A stretch of DNA of 64,000 nt from Sphingomonas sp. (GTDB lineage Bacteria; Pseudomonadota; Alphaproteobacteria; Sphingomonadales; Sphingomonadaceae). This document shows positions 15,509-23,947 of this stretch, one piece after another. The stretch covers positions 1 to 64,000 of the forward strand of contig JAFIGU010000107.1 of assembly GCA_017849555.1 (NCBI GenBank), in the 5' to 3' direction. The position numbers and the translations under genes were made by a program. Below the pieces are notes generated by a model that saw only the letters and a program-made list of their open reading frames with translations, made no database searches and was not told the DNA's origin. How positions within the stretch are numbered: the first letter of the stretch is position 1; the number at the start of each line of letters is the position of its first letter.

Positions 15509-16801
15509 ATGGTCGCGCTGACCGAGGCGGAACGAGCGATGGCCGACGGCGCAGAGGGCGCGGCGGTCGCCAAGGCGATGGACCTGTTGATCCGCTATGC
15601 CGACGCGCTCGGCGCCGAGCGCTTCGTCGAGACCAACAATGTCGCCGGCGTCCCCGGCTCGTCGACGCCGTGGCTCAAGAATTATTATCGCGCGGACGGC
15701 GGCGACTATCGCGCGATCTTCTCGCGCTTCGACCTCGATTCCGACGAGGTGGTCGATGTGCCGCGGATGAACGCTTTTTCCTGTCACCTGCAGGGCGGGA
15801 TGGACCCGTCGCTGTGGCGCGATCAGGGGATGAGCGAGGCGCAGCACGACAATTTTGTCTATGACGAGGGCCAGGTCGCCGCGCACGGCATCCAGGTGCT
15901 CAAAACCTGCACCCCCTATCTCGCCGGCAACGTGCCGGTGATGGGCGAGCATTGCGCATGGATGGAAAGCTCCGCGGTGGTCTTCTGCAATTCGGTGATC
16001 GGCGGGCGCACCAATTGCGAGGGACGCGAATCGACCAGCGCGGCGATGCTCGCCAAACGCATCCCCGATTGGGGCTTCCACCGCGACGAATTCCGCCGCG
16101 GGCAGAACCGCGTGCGGGTCGAGGTGCCGGTCGACGATATCTTCGAATGGGGGATGCTCGGCTATTTCACCGGCGATGCGGTGCAGGATACGATCCCGGT
16201 ACTCGACGGCGCGATCGGCGCGCCCAGCCTGATCCGCCACAAGCATTTCGGCGCGGCGGCCGCCTCGTCCGGCGGCGTCGAAATGTATCATATGGTCGGC
16301 ATCACCCCCGAAGCCCCGACGATCGAGGCGGCGTTCGGCGGCGCGGCGCACGGCGAGGTCTTCGTCTACGACAAAGCGGCGCGGGCGCGGACCTATGAAC
16401 AGCTCAACGCGGTGGGGAGCAACACCGATGTCGATTTCGTCATGCTCGGCTGCCCGCATTATTCGGTCGAGCAGATCGCCGAGGCCGCACGGCTGATCGA
16501 GGGGCGCCGGGTTTCGGCCAATAGCGAATTGTGGATCTTCACCTCGCGCGCGGTGAAGGCGACCGCCGACGCCAGCGGCTATACCCGGATCCTCTCTGCA
16601 GCAGGCGCCAAGCTGATGACCGATACCTGCTCGTCGATCAGCCAGGCGGTGCCCCCCGGCACGCGCGTCGCCGCGCTCGATAGCGCCAAACAGGTTCATT
16701 ATCTGCCCGCGATCATGGGGATCGAGGGGTGGTATGGCACGACCGCCGACTGCATCGACGCGGCTTGCACCGGCAAGTGGAACGGGAGGCTCGTGGCATG
16801 A
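15509..16801 (+). CDS. Aconitase X catalytic (large) subunit
   Basis: A 430-residue AcnX catalytic subunit (formerly DUF521). Diagnostic segments are YDEGQVAAHG, KTCTPYLAGNVP, GEHCAWMESSAVVFCNSVIG and GGRTNCEG, plus TDTCSS near the end; several cysteines (92, 134, 149, 160, 170) could hold the iron-sulfur cluster. Known AcnX enzymes dehydrate cis-3-hydroxy-L-proline in bacteria or phosphomevalonate in archaea. None of the usual hydroxyproline neighbours (racemase, pyrroline carboxylate reductase) is present, so the substrate here is probably different. A strong AAGGAG precedes the ATG, and the stop overlaps the small-subunit start by 4 bp. Confidence 0.93.
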   Translation: MVALTEAERAMADGAEGAAVAKAMDLLIRYADALGAERFVETNNVAGVPGSSTPWLKNYYRADGGDYRAIFSRFDLDSDEVVDVPRMNAFSCHLQGGMDPSLWRDQGMSEAQHDNFVYDEGQVAAHGIQVLKTCTPYLAGNVPVMGEHCAWMESSAVVFCNSVIGGRTNCEGRESTSAAMLAKRIPDWGFHRDEFRRGQNRVRVEVPVDDIFEWGMLGYFTGDAVQDTIPVLDGAIGAPSLIRHKHFGAAAASSGGVEMYHMVGITPEAPTIEAAFGGAAHGEVFVYDKAARARTYEQLNAVGSNTDVDFVMLGCPHYSVEQIAEAARLIEGRRVSANSELWIFTSRAVKATADASGYTRILSAAGAKLMTDTCSSISQAVPPGTRVAALDSAKQVHYLPAIMGIEGWYGTTADCIDAACTGKWNGRLVA

Positions 16802-17238
16802 GCGACATCGAAACCGAATTGCGCCCGATCGTCCTCCACGGGCGCGGCGTCGTCGGCGGGGTGGCCGAGGGCGAGGCTTTGGTGACGCGCGAGACGATCT
16901 CGGGCTGGGGCGGCGTCAATGCGATGACCGGCACCGTGATCGAGAGCCGCCACGAGCTGAAGGGGACGACCTTCGCCGGCAAGGTGCTGGTCTTCCCCGG
17001 CGCGAAGGGCTCATCGGGCTGGTCGGGGGTGTTCCACACCGCGCGGCTGGCGGGCACCGCGCCGCTGGCGATGGTTTTCACCACGATGACCACCAAGGTC
17101 GCGCTGGGCTGCGTCGTGATGCGGGTGCCGTCGGTCGTCGATCTCGATCGCGATCCCTTCACGCTGATCGAGAGCGGAGACCGGGTGCGGGTGGACGGCG
17201 ATGCGGGAACGGTGACGATCTGGAAACGCGAGCGCTGA
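16798..17238 (+). CDS. Aconitase X swivel (small) subunit, DUF126
   Basis: A 146-residue partner of the AcnX large subunit, corresponding to the aconitase swivel domain. The expected glycine/serine-rich loop is GAKGSSGWSG, with TMTTKVALGCVVMRVP and SGDRVRVDGDAGTV typical of DUF126. The ATG at 16798 overlaps the large-subunit stop (ATGA); the frame is open upstream but that part overlaps acnX in another frame. The active site of AcnX forms between the two chains. In some bacteria they are one fused protein; here they are separate. It ends 13 bp from the convergent phosphatase gene. Confidence 0.92.
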   Translation: MSDIETELRPIVLHGRGVVGGVAEGEALVTRETISGWGGVNAMTGTVIESRHELKGTTFAGKVLVFPGAKGSSGWSGVFHTARLAGTAPLAMVFTTMTTKVALGCVVMRVPSVVDLDRDPFTLIESGDRVRVDGDAGTVTIWKRER

Positions 17239-17251
17239 CCCGCCGCCCGCG

Positions 17252-18463
17252 TCAGTCCGCCGGGCGCGCGAGCCGATCGCGCGTGAGCCTTTCGAACGTC
17301 GCCAGATCGCAGCGCATCACATCCGATCCGCAGCCGGGAATCGTCAGATAGCTGCGGCTCGGCGGCGCGGCGCTGGTCAGCGGGGTAAGCTGCCTGAGCT
17401 GGTCCATCGACTGCGCCTGCTGGAACGCGCGGACGTAGCGACGCCCCGCCGCGTCGCGGACCAGCTCGAACCCGATCGCGCCGCCGGGGGCGATATCGTC
17501 GCGCGGATAATCGGCCATCGTCCAGTGCATGTCATAGAAGCCGCCAAGCGCGGCGAGATTGCCATCGTGGCCGAACAGCAATGTCACGCGCGGCCCGTCG
17601 CCGGACAAGGCATCGACGATCCGTCTGACGAGCGGCGCGGCGACGCGCTGCGCGGCATAGGGCGGCCGGACTTCATATTGAAACTTGGTCGGGTGGAAGC
17701 GCAGCACGGCCTGGATATCCGCCTTGCTCGCCCGGCCCCAGCCGACCTCGCGCATCGGCATGCCTTCGAGATATTGGAGCAGGATCGTCTGCCCGGCGGT
17801 CGATCCGAACGAGAGCCCGCCCTTGATATCCGGGTTGTCGCCGGGGATGGCCTTGAGCGAGGACGCGGTGTCGACCGGCACGCCGACGATCCGCTCGAGC
17901 GTCGCGAAATCGGCCCGTCGCTCGGCGACGACGTGCTCCAGGCCGCCCGGCGGAAGTTGCGCCTGCGCTGCCGCCAATGCGCGGTCGCCGTCGACCGCCG
18001 ATGTCGGGTGGAACTGGTCTTCGGCATCCTCGTCGGCCGGGTGATCGAGCGCGACCTTGCACCCCGGCTGCAACGTTTCGAGAAAGGCTGAACCGGTCTT
18101 GATCGCGCGCGAACTGCCGCTCGACCAGGCCGCGATCGTGCCCGGCGCCGCGCAGCCCGTGGCGGGGAGGAGACCCTGCTCGGTGAACAGTATGCGATCA
18201 TAAGCGGCGAGACGTTTCACCCCTTCTGCGCCGTGCGCGGTCAGATCACCCGCGGGGGTGGACCAGCCCGGCCACGCCTCCTTGGTCGTGCCGGCGGGCG
18301 TCGCCGGGAATTTGGTCGACGGGCGCACGCCGTGGCGCATCAGCATGACGACCCGTTCCACCGTCACCTCCGTCTTGCCGGGCGCGGGCGCGGCAAGTGC
18401 CGGGGCGGAAAGAACAGCGAGCAGAACACCGAGGAGGCGGAGGCGCGGCATAGGGTTCTTCAT
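17252..18463 (-). CDS. Periplasmic histidine acid phosphatase, phytase-like (AppA family)
   Basis: A 403-residue two-lobed histidine phosphatase. The nucleophile motif is RHGVRPS at residues 43-49, and the distal proton donor is in GHDGN near residue 300, the pair that defines acid phosphatase/4-phytase enzymes. The N terminus MKNPMPRLRLLGVLL...APALAAPA is a cleavable signal peptide, so it acts in the periplasm or outside. The frame is open 42 codons further upstream, but the signal peptide marks 18463 as the start. Its neighbours are a TonB receptor, a two-component system and an alkaline phosphatase, which fits release of phosphate from organic esters. Phytate activity itself is inference. 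Confidence 0.88.
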   Translation of the reverse strand: MKNPMPRLRLLGVLLAVLSAPALAAPAPGKTEVTVERVVMLMRHGVRPSTKFPATPAGTTKEAWPGWSTPAGDLTAHGAEGVKRLAAYDRILFTEQGLLPATGCAAPGTIAAWSSGSSRAIKTGSAFLETLQPGCKVALDHPADEDAEDQFHPTSAVDGDRALAAAQAQLPPGGLEHVVAERRADFATLERIVGVPVDTASSLKAIPGDNPDIKGGLSFGSTAGQTILLQYLEGMPMREVGWGRASKADIQAVLRFHPTKFQYEVRPPYAAQRVAAPLVRRIVDALSGDGPRVTLLFGHDGNLAALGGFYDMHWTMADYPRDDIAPGGAIGFELVRDAAGRRYVRAFQQAQSMDQLRQLTPLTSAAPPSRSYLTIPGCGSDVMRCDLATFERLTRDRLARPAD

Positions 18464-18821
18464 GGGCGGATTCCGTTGGATGCAGATTGCGGGGTATGCC
18501 GCGGGTGTGACCGATCGGTGACAGCAGGCGCCGGTCGTCACGCGCGCGATCCGGGCGAAATCGGCGGAATGCGCCGGCTGGGCGCGCAAATCTTAAATTT
18601 CCCTAATTTTTCGCGATGTCACAGAAGCGTAAATACGCCCGCCTAGTGCCCGTCCCGACGATCCACAACGATGGCGCGCGTCGGTGACTCTGTAGAAGAT
18701 GTTTTGACACACGGGGCAAACCCGTAACTTCAACACGACTTCAAGAATAGTTTCCCGCACATCGGAGGATTTTCTGAAAACACGCAATTCATCGAATTGC
18801 GAAAACCGGGGGTTATTTGCC
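18464..18821. promoter_or_regulatory. Divergent control region between phosphatase and receptor
   Basis: A 358-bp non-coding stretch. It becomes AT-richer towards the receptor gene. A TTGACA hexamer at 18704-18709 is a possible -35 element for the receptor, but no good -10 box at normal spacing was found. A single Pho-box-like half (complement CTGTGAC near 18613-18619) is present without the second half, so PhoB control is not established. Confidence 0.3.
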
Positions 18822-21797
18822 GTGCCTGTTTTCCTGAACAATCCCAAGAACCGTCTGCGGCTCCGCGCCGCGCTGATCGCCGTCGCCGTATCGAGCGTTT
18901 CGCTCGCCCCCGCGCCGGGATATGCGCAATCCGAAGCCGGCCCGCGCGCCGAGGGCCGCGTATCCGGCGTGGTGGTGAATGCATCGGGCGATTTCCTGCA
19001 CGGCGCCGAGGTGCGCGTCGAGGGATCGGATATCGTCGGCGTCACCGACAGCGACGGCCGCTTCACGCTGCAGCGCGTGCCGGCGGGCACCCAGCAATTG
19101 AGCATAAGCTATATCGGCTTCGAGACCGGCCATGAAACGGTCGAGGTCGGCACCAGCGCCGCCGCCGAGGTCAAGGTCGCGCTCAAGCCCAGGACGACCG
19201 ATACGGCGGGCGACATCGTCGTGAGCCGCAGCCGCCCGATCGCCGAATCCGAAGAGGCCGCGCTGCAGCTCAAGCGCGCCTCCACCTCGCTGGTCGACGT
19301 GATCGCCGCCGACAGCGCGGGGCGCTTCCCCGACCAGAATATCGCCGCCGCGGTCAGCCGCCTGCCAGGGGTCAGCGTCGGCCGCGATCAGGGGCAGGAG
19401 CGCTATATCAGCCTGCGCGGTTCGCCGGCGAGCTGGACGACGATGGCGTTCGACGGGGTCAATGTGATCAGCCCCGCCGGCCGCGAGACGCGCTTTGACA
19501 CGATCCCGTCGTCGATCGCCAGCCAGACCGTGATCCGCAAGGCGGTGACCGCCGACATGCCGGGCGAGACCGTCGCCGGCAATATCAACATCGTCACCCG
19601 CAGCCCGTTCGACTATCCCGGCCTCAAGGCCTCGCTCGACGGGGGCTATGGCTACAACGATCTGGGCCAGGGCAAGCAATATAATGTCAGCGGCTTCCTG
19701 TCCGGCCGCTTCGCCAACGACACGATCGGCGTGCTGGTCGGCGGCTCGCGCTACGAGCGCGACATGGTGACCGACAATTTCGAGAATTCGTGGGAAATCG
19801 CGCCCGAGGATCAGGAGCCAGGCGGCCAGAACCGGATCTGGAACGCCAAGACGCAGAACAAGCTCTATCGCCTGAAGCGCAGCAACACTTCCTTCTCCGG
19901 GCGTATCGAATGGCGCCCCGACAGCGACAACAAGGTGTTCTTCTCCTCGATCTACAGCCAGTTCCGCGACGACGAATTGCGCAACGCCTGGGTCTTCGAT
20001 CTCGATCAGGATGCCAAGAAGACGAGCAGCAGCAAGGTCGGCACCACCACCGGCTATGCCGATATCCGCACCGGCAACACCCCGATGCGCGGCACGCTCT
20101 ACGGCGCCGAGATCGAGAGCACGCTGAACTCCAATTCCTCGCGCCAGAGCATCTTCACCAATACGCTCGCCGGCGAGCACGAAATGGATACATGGAAGAT
20201 CAAGTGGCGGCTGAACTACACCCGCGCCGACGATCGCAGCAAGCCGCCGTTCCAATCCTCGTGGAGCAGCCCCACCGATTTCACCAAGCGTCCCACTCTC
20301 GTCTACGACTTCACCGATCCGAACCTGTCGAAGGTGCAGTTGTTCAACACGGTGCGCAACGCGAACGGCACCTATAGCGCGGGCGCGGCGCGGCCCTATA
20401 TTTCGCCGACCGAGCTGCAATTCCTGTCGATGACCCGCAACCGCCAGCTCGATCGCACCAATGCCTATACCGGCAAGCTCGATATCGAGCACAGCCTCGA
20501 ACTGTTCGGCGCCAATACCGTCTTCCAGTTCGGCGGCGAATATGACAAGCGCACCAAGACCTCGCGCCGCACCGTGCTGGAAGTGACCCCCGCGACGCTC
20601 GCCGCCGCCGGGCTCGCCAGCCCCGCCCAGGGGGATATCAGCATCGACACGCCCTATAAGGGCAAGCTGCCGCTCGGCTATGGGTTCAAATATTTCTCCA
20701 GCGAGCTCGGCACCGCGCTGTTCGACAAATATGTCGCGGCCGGCGCGGCGCAGATCCAGAAGGATACCAGCCAGAAGAACGACTATCGCGTCACCGAGGA
20801 AGTCATCGCCGGCTATGCGATGGGCACGACCTATTTCGACTGGGGCAATATCGTCTACGGCGCCCGCATCGAGCGCATCAAGAACACCGGTTCTGCCTTG
20901 TCGATGACCAATAGCGGGTGGATGCCGACCGTCGTCTCGAACAGCTTCGTCTCGGTCTATCCCAGCATCCACGTCAATTGGGACATCAACCGCAATATGA
21001 AGCTGCGTCTTTCGGGCAATACCGGCGCGGCGCGGCCCGATTACGATCAGATGCGACCCAATTTCTCCTACAACGACACCGATCAGATCGTCTCGGGCGG
21101 CAATCCCAAGGCGAAGGCCGAGCGCGCCAAGGGCGTCGATCTCTATTTCGAATGGTACATGCCCTCGCGCGGCTTCTTCTCGGTCGGCGGTTATTACAAG
21201 GATCTCAAGGACATCCTCTACGATGTCGAGCTGACGCAATTCGGGTCGGACGTGCTCAACTCGGGCGGCATCGATCGGTCGGATTATCGCTATTCGACGA
21301 TCGCCAACGGCGGGGGCGGCCATATCAAGGGCATCGAATTCGCTTTCTCGCAGCCGCTGGAAGGGCTGGCGCGCTCGGCCGGGCTGCCCGATTGGGCGCA
21401 GGGCTTCGGCATCCAGACCAATCTGACGCTCAACGACTCGAAGGCGACGACGCCCGACGGCCGCACCACCGATCTGCCCGGCGCCTCGCCGCTGATCTAC
21501 AATATCTCGGGCTATTACGAGCGTTACGGCTTCTCGGCCCGCGTCAGCTATCAGTGGCAAAAGGCATATCTCGACGCGATCGGCAGCGGCGATATTATCG
21601 GCGACACTTATTGGGCCAATGTCGCGCGCCTCGATCTGTCGCTACGCTATTCGATCAACGACAATATCCAGCTCTATCTCGACGCCAACAACCTCACCAA
21701 CGAGGCCGGCATCCGCTATCAGGGGAGCTATTCGCGCCCGATCGAGCATGAGCTGTTCGGCCGCCGCTACCTCGCCGGGGTGCGCCTCAACTTCTGA
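18822..21797 (+). CDS. TonB-dependent receptor with carboxypeptidase-regulatory-like N-terminal domain
   Basis: A 991-residue outer membrane receptor. After a signal peptide ending PGYAQ comes a small beta-sandwich of the CarboxypepD_reg type at about residues 45-125 (GRVSGVVVNASGD, GVTDSDGRFTL, YIGFET), then the plug (FPDQNIAAAVSRLPGVSVGRDQGQ), then a barrel ending AGVRLNF with the terminal phenylalanine typical of outer membrane proteins. The start is GTG, with a GGGGG run about 12 bp upstream. It belongs to the oligosaccharide or complex-organic type of receptor rather than a siderophore type. Between a phytase-like enzyme and a sensor/alkaline phosphatase operon, a phosphorylated organic substrate is a fair guess. 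Confidence 0.94.
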   Translation: MPVFLNNPKNRLRLRAALIAVAVSSVSLAPAPGYAQSEAGPRAEGRVSGVVVNASGDFLHGAEVRVEGSDIVGVTDSDGRFTLQRVPAGTQQLSISYIGFETGHETVEVGTSAAAEVKVALKPRTTDTAGDIVVSRSRPIAESEEAALQLKRASTSLVDVIAADSAGRFPDQNIAAAVSRLPGVSVGRDQGQERYISLRGSPASWTTMAFDGVNVISPAGRETRFDTIPSSIASQTVIRKAVTADMPGETVAGNINIVTRSPFDYPGLKASLDGGYGYNDLGQGKQYNVSGFLSGRFANDTIGVLVGGSRYERDMVTDNFENSWEIAPEDQEPGGQNRIWNAKTQNKLYRLKRSNTSFSGRIEWRPDSDNKVFFSSIYSQFRDDELRNAWVFDLDQDAKKTSSSKVGTTTGYADIRTGNTPMRGTLYGAEIESTLNSNSSRQSIFTNTLAGEHEMDTWKIKWRLNYTRADDRSKPPFQSSWSSPTDFTKRPTLVYDFTDPNLSKVQLFNTVRNANGTYSAGAARPYISPTELQFLSMTRNRQLDRTNAYTGKLDIEHSLELFGANTVFQFGGEYDKRTKTSRRTVLEVTPATLAAAGLASPAQGDISIDTPYKGKLPLGYGFKYFSSELGTALFDKYVAAGAAQIQKDTSQKNDYRVTEEVIAGYAMGTTYFDWGNIVYGARIERIKNTGSALSMTNSGWMPTVVSNSFVSVYPSIHVNWDINRNMKLRLSGNTGAARPDYDQMRPNFSYNDTDQIVSGGNPKAKAERAKGVDLYFEWYMPSRGFFSVGGYYKDLKDILYDVELTQFGSDVLNSGGIDRSDYRYSTIANGGGGHIKGIEFAFSQPLEGLARSAGLPDWAQGFGIQTNLTLNDSKATTPDGRTTDLPGASPLIYNISGYYERYGFSARVSYQWQKAYLDAIGSGDIIGDTYWANVARLDLSLRYSINDNIQLYLDANNLTNEAGIRYQGSYSRPIEHELFGRRYLAGVRLNF

Positions 21798-21851
21798 AGA
21801 TGAAACGGGGAGGCGCCCTGGCGGCGCCTCCCGAACGCGAACCGGAGCGGC

Positions 21852-22538
21852 ATGAGCAGGACCATTCTTGTCGTGGAGGACGATCCGGCCACGGCCAACT
21901 TCCTCACCTCGGGCCTCGAACAGGAGGGCTATAATGTCCGCCGCGCCGCGGACGGCGTGCGCGGGCTGGAGCTCGCGCAGCAGGACGATCTCGACGGCAT
22001 CGTGCTCGATCGCATGCTGCCCGGGCTCGACGGCCTCAGTTTGCTCGAAACGCTGCGCGCGCGCGATTGCGACACGCCGGTCATCATCCTCTCCGCGATC
22101 GGCTCGACCGACGAGCGCGTGCGGGGGCTCCGCGCCGGATCGGACGATTATCTGGTCAAGCCCTTTGCGATGACCGAACTGCTCGCCCGGCTGGAGGTGC
22201 TCCACCGCCGCCGCGCCGCCGCGCCCGCGGTGGTCACCCGGCTCGCCTGCGCGGACCTGACGCTCGATCTCCTCACCTCGCGCGCCGAACGCGCCGGGCA
22301 GCTGCTCCAGCTCCAGCCGCGCGCGATCCAGCTCCTCGAATTCCTGATGCGCAACCAGGGGCAGGTCGTCACCCGCTCGATGATCCTCCAGAAGGTATGG
22401 AATTACGATTTCGATCCCGGCACCAACGTGATCGACGTCTATGTCAGCAATTTGCGCAAGGAGATCGACCGGCCGGGGCTCACCCCGCTGCTGCGTACCG
22501 TGCGCGGCGCCGGCTATCGACTGGGCGCGCCGGCATGA
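21852..22538 (+). CDS. OmpR/PhoB-type response regulator
   Basis: A 228-residue response regulator. The receiver domain has the acidic pocket ED at 9-10, phosphorylated D53 (IVLDRMLPG) and K in DYLVKPFAM. The C-terminal winged helix of the OmpR class has FLMRNQGQVVTRSMILQKVW and VIDVYVSNLRKEID. It lies 54 bp after the receptor and overlaps its sensor kinase by 4 bp. A GGAG motif precedes the ATG. The most likely targets are the receptor, the phosphatases and its own operon; no binding site was identified. Confidence 0.95.
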   Translation: MSRTILVVEDDPATANFLTSGLEQEGYNVRRAADGVRGLELAQQDDLDGIVLDRMLPGLDGLSLLETLRARDCDTPVIILSAIGSTDERVRGLRAGSDDYLVKPFAMTELLARLEVLHRRRAAAPAVVTRLACADLTLDLLTSRAERAGQLLQLQPRAIQLLEFLMRNQGQVVTRSMILQKVWNYDFDPGTNVIDVYVSNLRKEIDRPGLTPLLRTVRGAGYRLGAPA

Positions 22539-23947
22539 GCCCCGCGCGGCGCCGATTGCCCGCGTGGCGCTCGACCAGCGGGCGCTTCCTCGCGCTGCAC
22601 CTCGTGCTCAACCTCGCCTGTATCCTGCCGATCCTGCTCTACGTCTATTTCCAGGTCGACCGCATCATCATCGCCGATTTCACCCGCCCGCTCGAATTCC
22701 GGCAGAGCAATCTCGAAAAGCAATATGCGCGCGGCGGCATCGCCCAACTGAGGCACGAGGTCGAGAGCCGCGCCGCACGCGCGCACCGCGACCGGACCGC
22801 GATCCTGCTGGTCGATCCCGAAGGCCGCAAGCTCGCCGGCAATATCGCACGCTGGCCCGCCGGGCTCGCCGCGCCGACCGACTGGACCCCGTTCGCGCTG
22901 ACTCGCGACAGCGGCGGCGCGCCCGACAAATTCCTCGTCAAGACGGTCCGCTATCCCTCCGGGCACCGGCTGCTGCTCGGCGGGCTGCTCGACAATCGCG
23001 CGCGGATGGAGGGGGCGCTGCTGCTCGCGCTGTTCGCCGCCTTTGCGCTGGCGGTCCCGGTCGGCCTCTTGGGCAGCGTCGCGATCGTCCGCGAGATGAA
23101 CCGCATGGTCGCGGCGATCGCCGGGATCGGCCAGCAGGTCGGCGCGGGCGATCTCGCGCGCCGCGCCGATACCGACGGCAGCGGTGACCCGGTCGACCGC
23201 CTCAAGACCTCGCTCAACGCGATGCTCGACCGGATCGAAACGCTGGTGGAAGAACATCGCACGCTGACCGACGCGCTGGCGCACGATCTGCGCTCCCCGC
23301 TCACGCGCATCCATATCCAGGTGAGCGAGGCGCTGGCGGAATCGCCCGCCCCCGAATCCCGCGCGCGGTTCGACGCGATCGCGCTGGAAGTCGGCATCGT
23401 GCTGCACATGCTCGAAAGCGCGCTGGAGATCAGCCGCGCGGAGGCCGGCGTCGGGCGCGGCACGTTCGAACGCTTCGACCTTGCCGCGGTGCTCGGCGAT
23501 CTCGGCGAGATCTACCAGCCGCTCGCCCGCACAAACGGGGTCGAGATCACCGTCGCCTGCCCGCCGCGGCTCGAGTTCCACGGCAATCGCGCGCTGGTCG
23601 CGCGCGCGGTGGCGAACCTGATCGACAATGCGCTCAAATATGGCGCGGCAGGCGGCGCGATCGCGCTCGAGGCCGAGGCGGTCGACGGCGAGGTGCATAT
23701 CTGCGTCGCCGATCGCGCGGGCGGCATCCCCGCCGCACGTCGGACCGAGGCGATCCGCAAATTCGGCCGGCTCGATCGCGCGCGCAACACCCCGGGCACC
23801 GGGCTCGGCCTCAGCCTCGCCAGCGCCGTCGCCTCGCTCCACGGCGGACGGCTTGCGCTCGAGGACAATCGGCCGGGGCTGCGTGCGCGCCTGATCCTCT
23901 CGCTTCTGCCGCCCTCGTCATCTCATCAGCAAGGAGCCACCGAATGA
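22535..23947 (+). CDS. Sensor histidine kinase
   Basis: A 470-residue membrane kinase. Two transmembrane helices (about 19-40 and 160-182) enclose a roughly 115-residue periplasmic sensing domain. A HAMP linker follows, then the dimerisation domain with phosphorylated H250 (DALAHDLRSPLTRI), then an ATPase domain with NLIDNALKYG, DRAGGIP and GTGLGLSLA boxes. The ATG at 22535 overlaps the regulator stop (ATGA); the longer upstream frame lies antiparallel to coding of the regulator and is not used. It overlaps the alkaline phosphatase start by 4 bp, an unusual direct coupling of a sensor to an effector enzyme. The signal sensed is unknown. Confidence 0.94.
   Translation: MSPARRRLPAWRSTSGRFLALHLVLNLACILPILLYVYFQVDRIIIADFTRPLEFRQSNLEKQYARGGIAQLRHEVESRAARAHRDRTAILLVDPEGRKLAGNIARWPAGLAAPTDWTPFALTRDSGGAPDKFLVKTVRYPSGHRLLLGGLLDNRARMEGALLLALFAAFALAVPVGLLGSVAIVREMNRMVAAIAGIGQQVGAGDLARRADTDGSGDPVDRLKTSLNAMLDRIETLVEEHRTLTDALAHDLRSPLTRIHIQVSEALAESPAPESRARFDAIALEVGIVLHMLESALEISRAEAGVGRGTFERFDLAAVLGDLGEIYQPLARTNGVEITVACPPRLEFHGNRALVARAVANLIDNALKYGAAGGAIALEAEAVDGEVHICVADRAGGIPAARRTEAIRKFGRLDRARNTPGTGLGLSLASAVASLHGGRLALEDNRPGLRARLILSLLPPSSSHQQGATE

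Noticed and set aside
18605..18625. Possible Pho box upstream of the phosphate-related receptor.
   Set aside because: Only one half-like CTGTGAC was found on the reverse strand, with no second direct repeat at 11-bp spacing.
18813..21560. Reverse-strand open frame of 915 codons covering the TonB receptor.
   Set aside because: It is the mirror of a strongly supported receptor gene; the Asp/Ala/Ile/Gly-rich sequence has no recognisable motif and no ribosome binding site.
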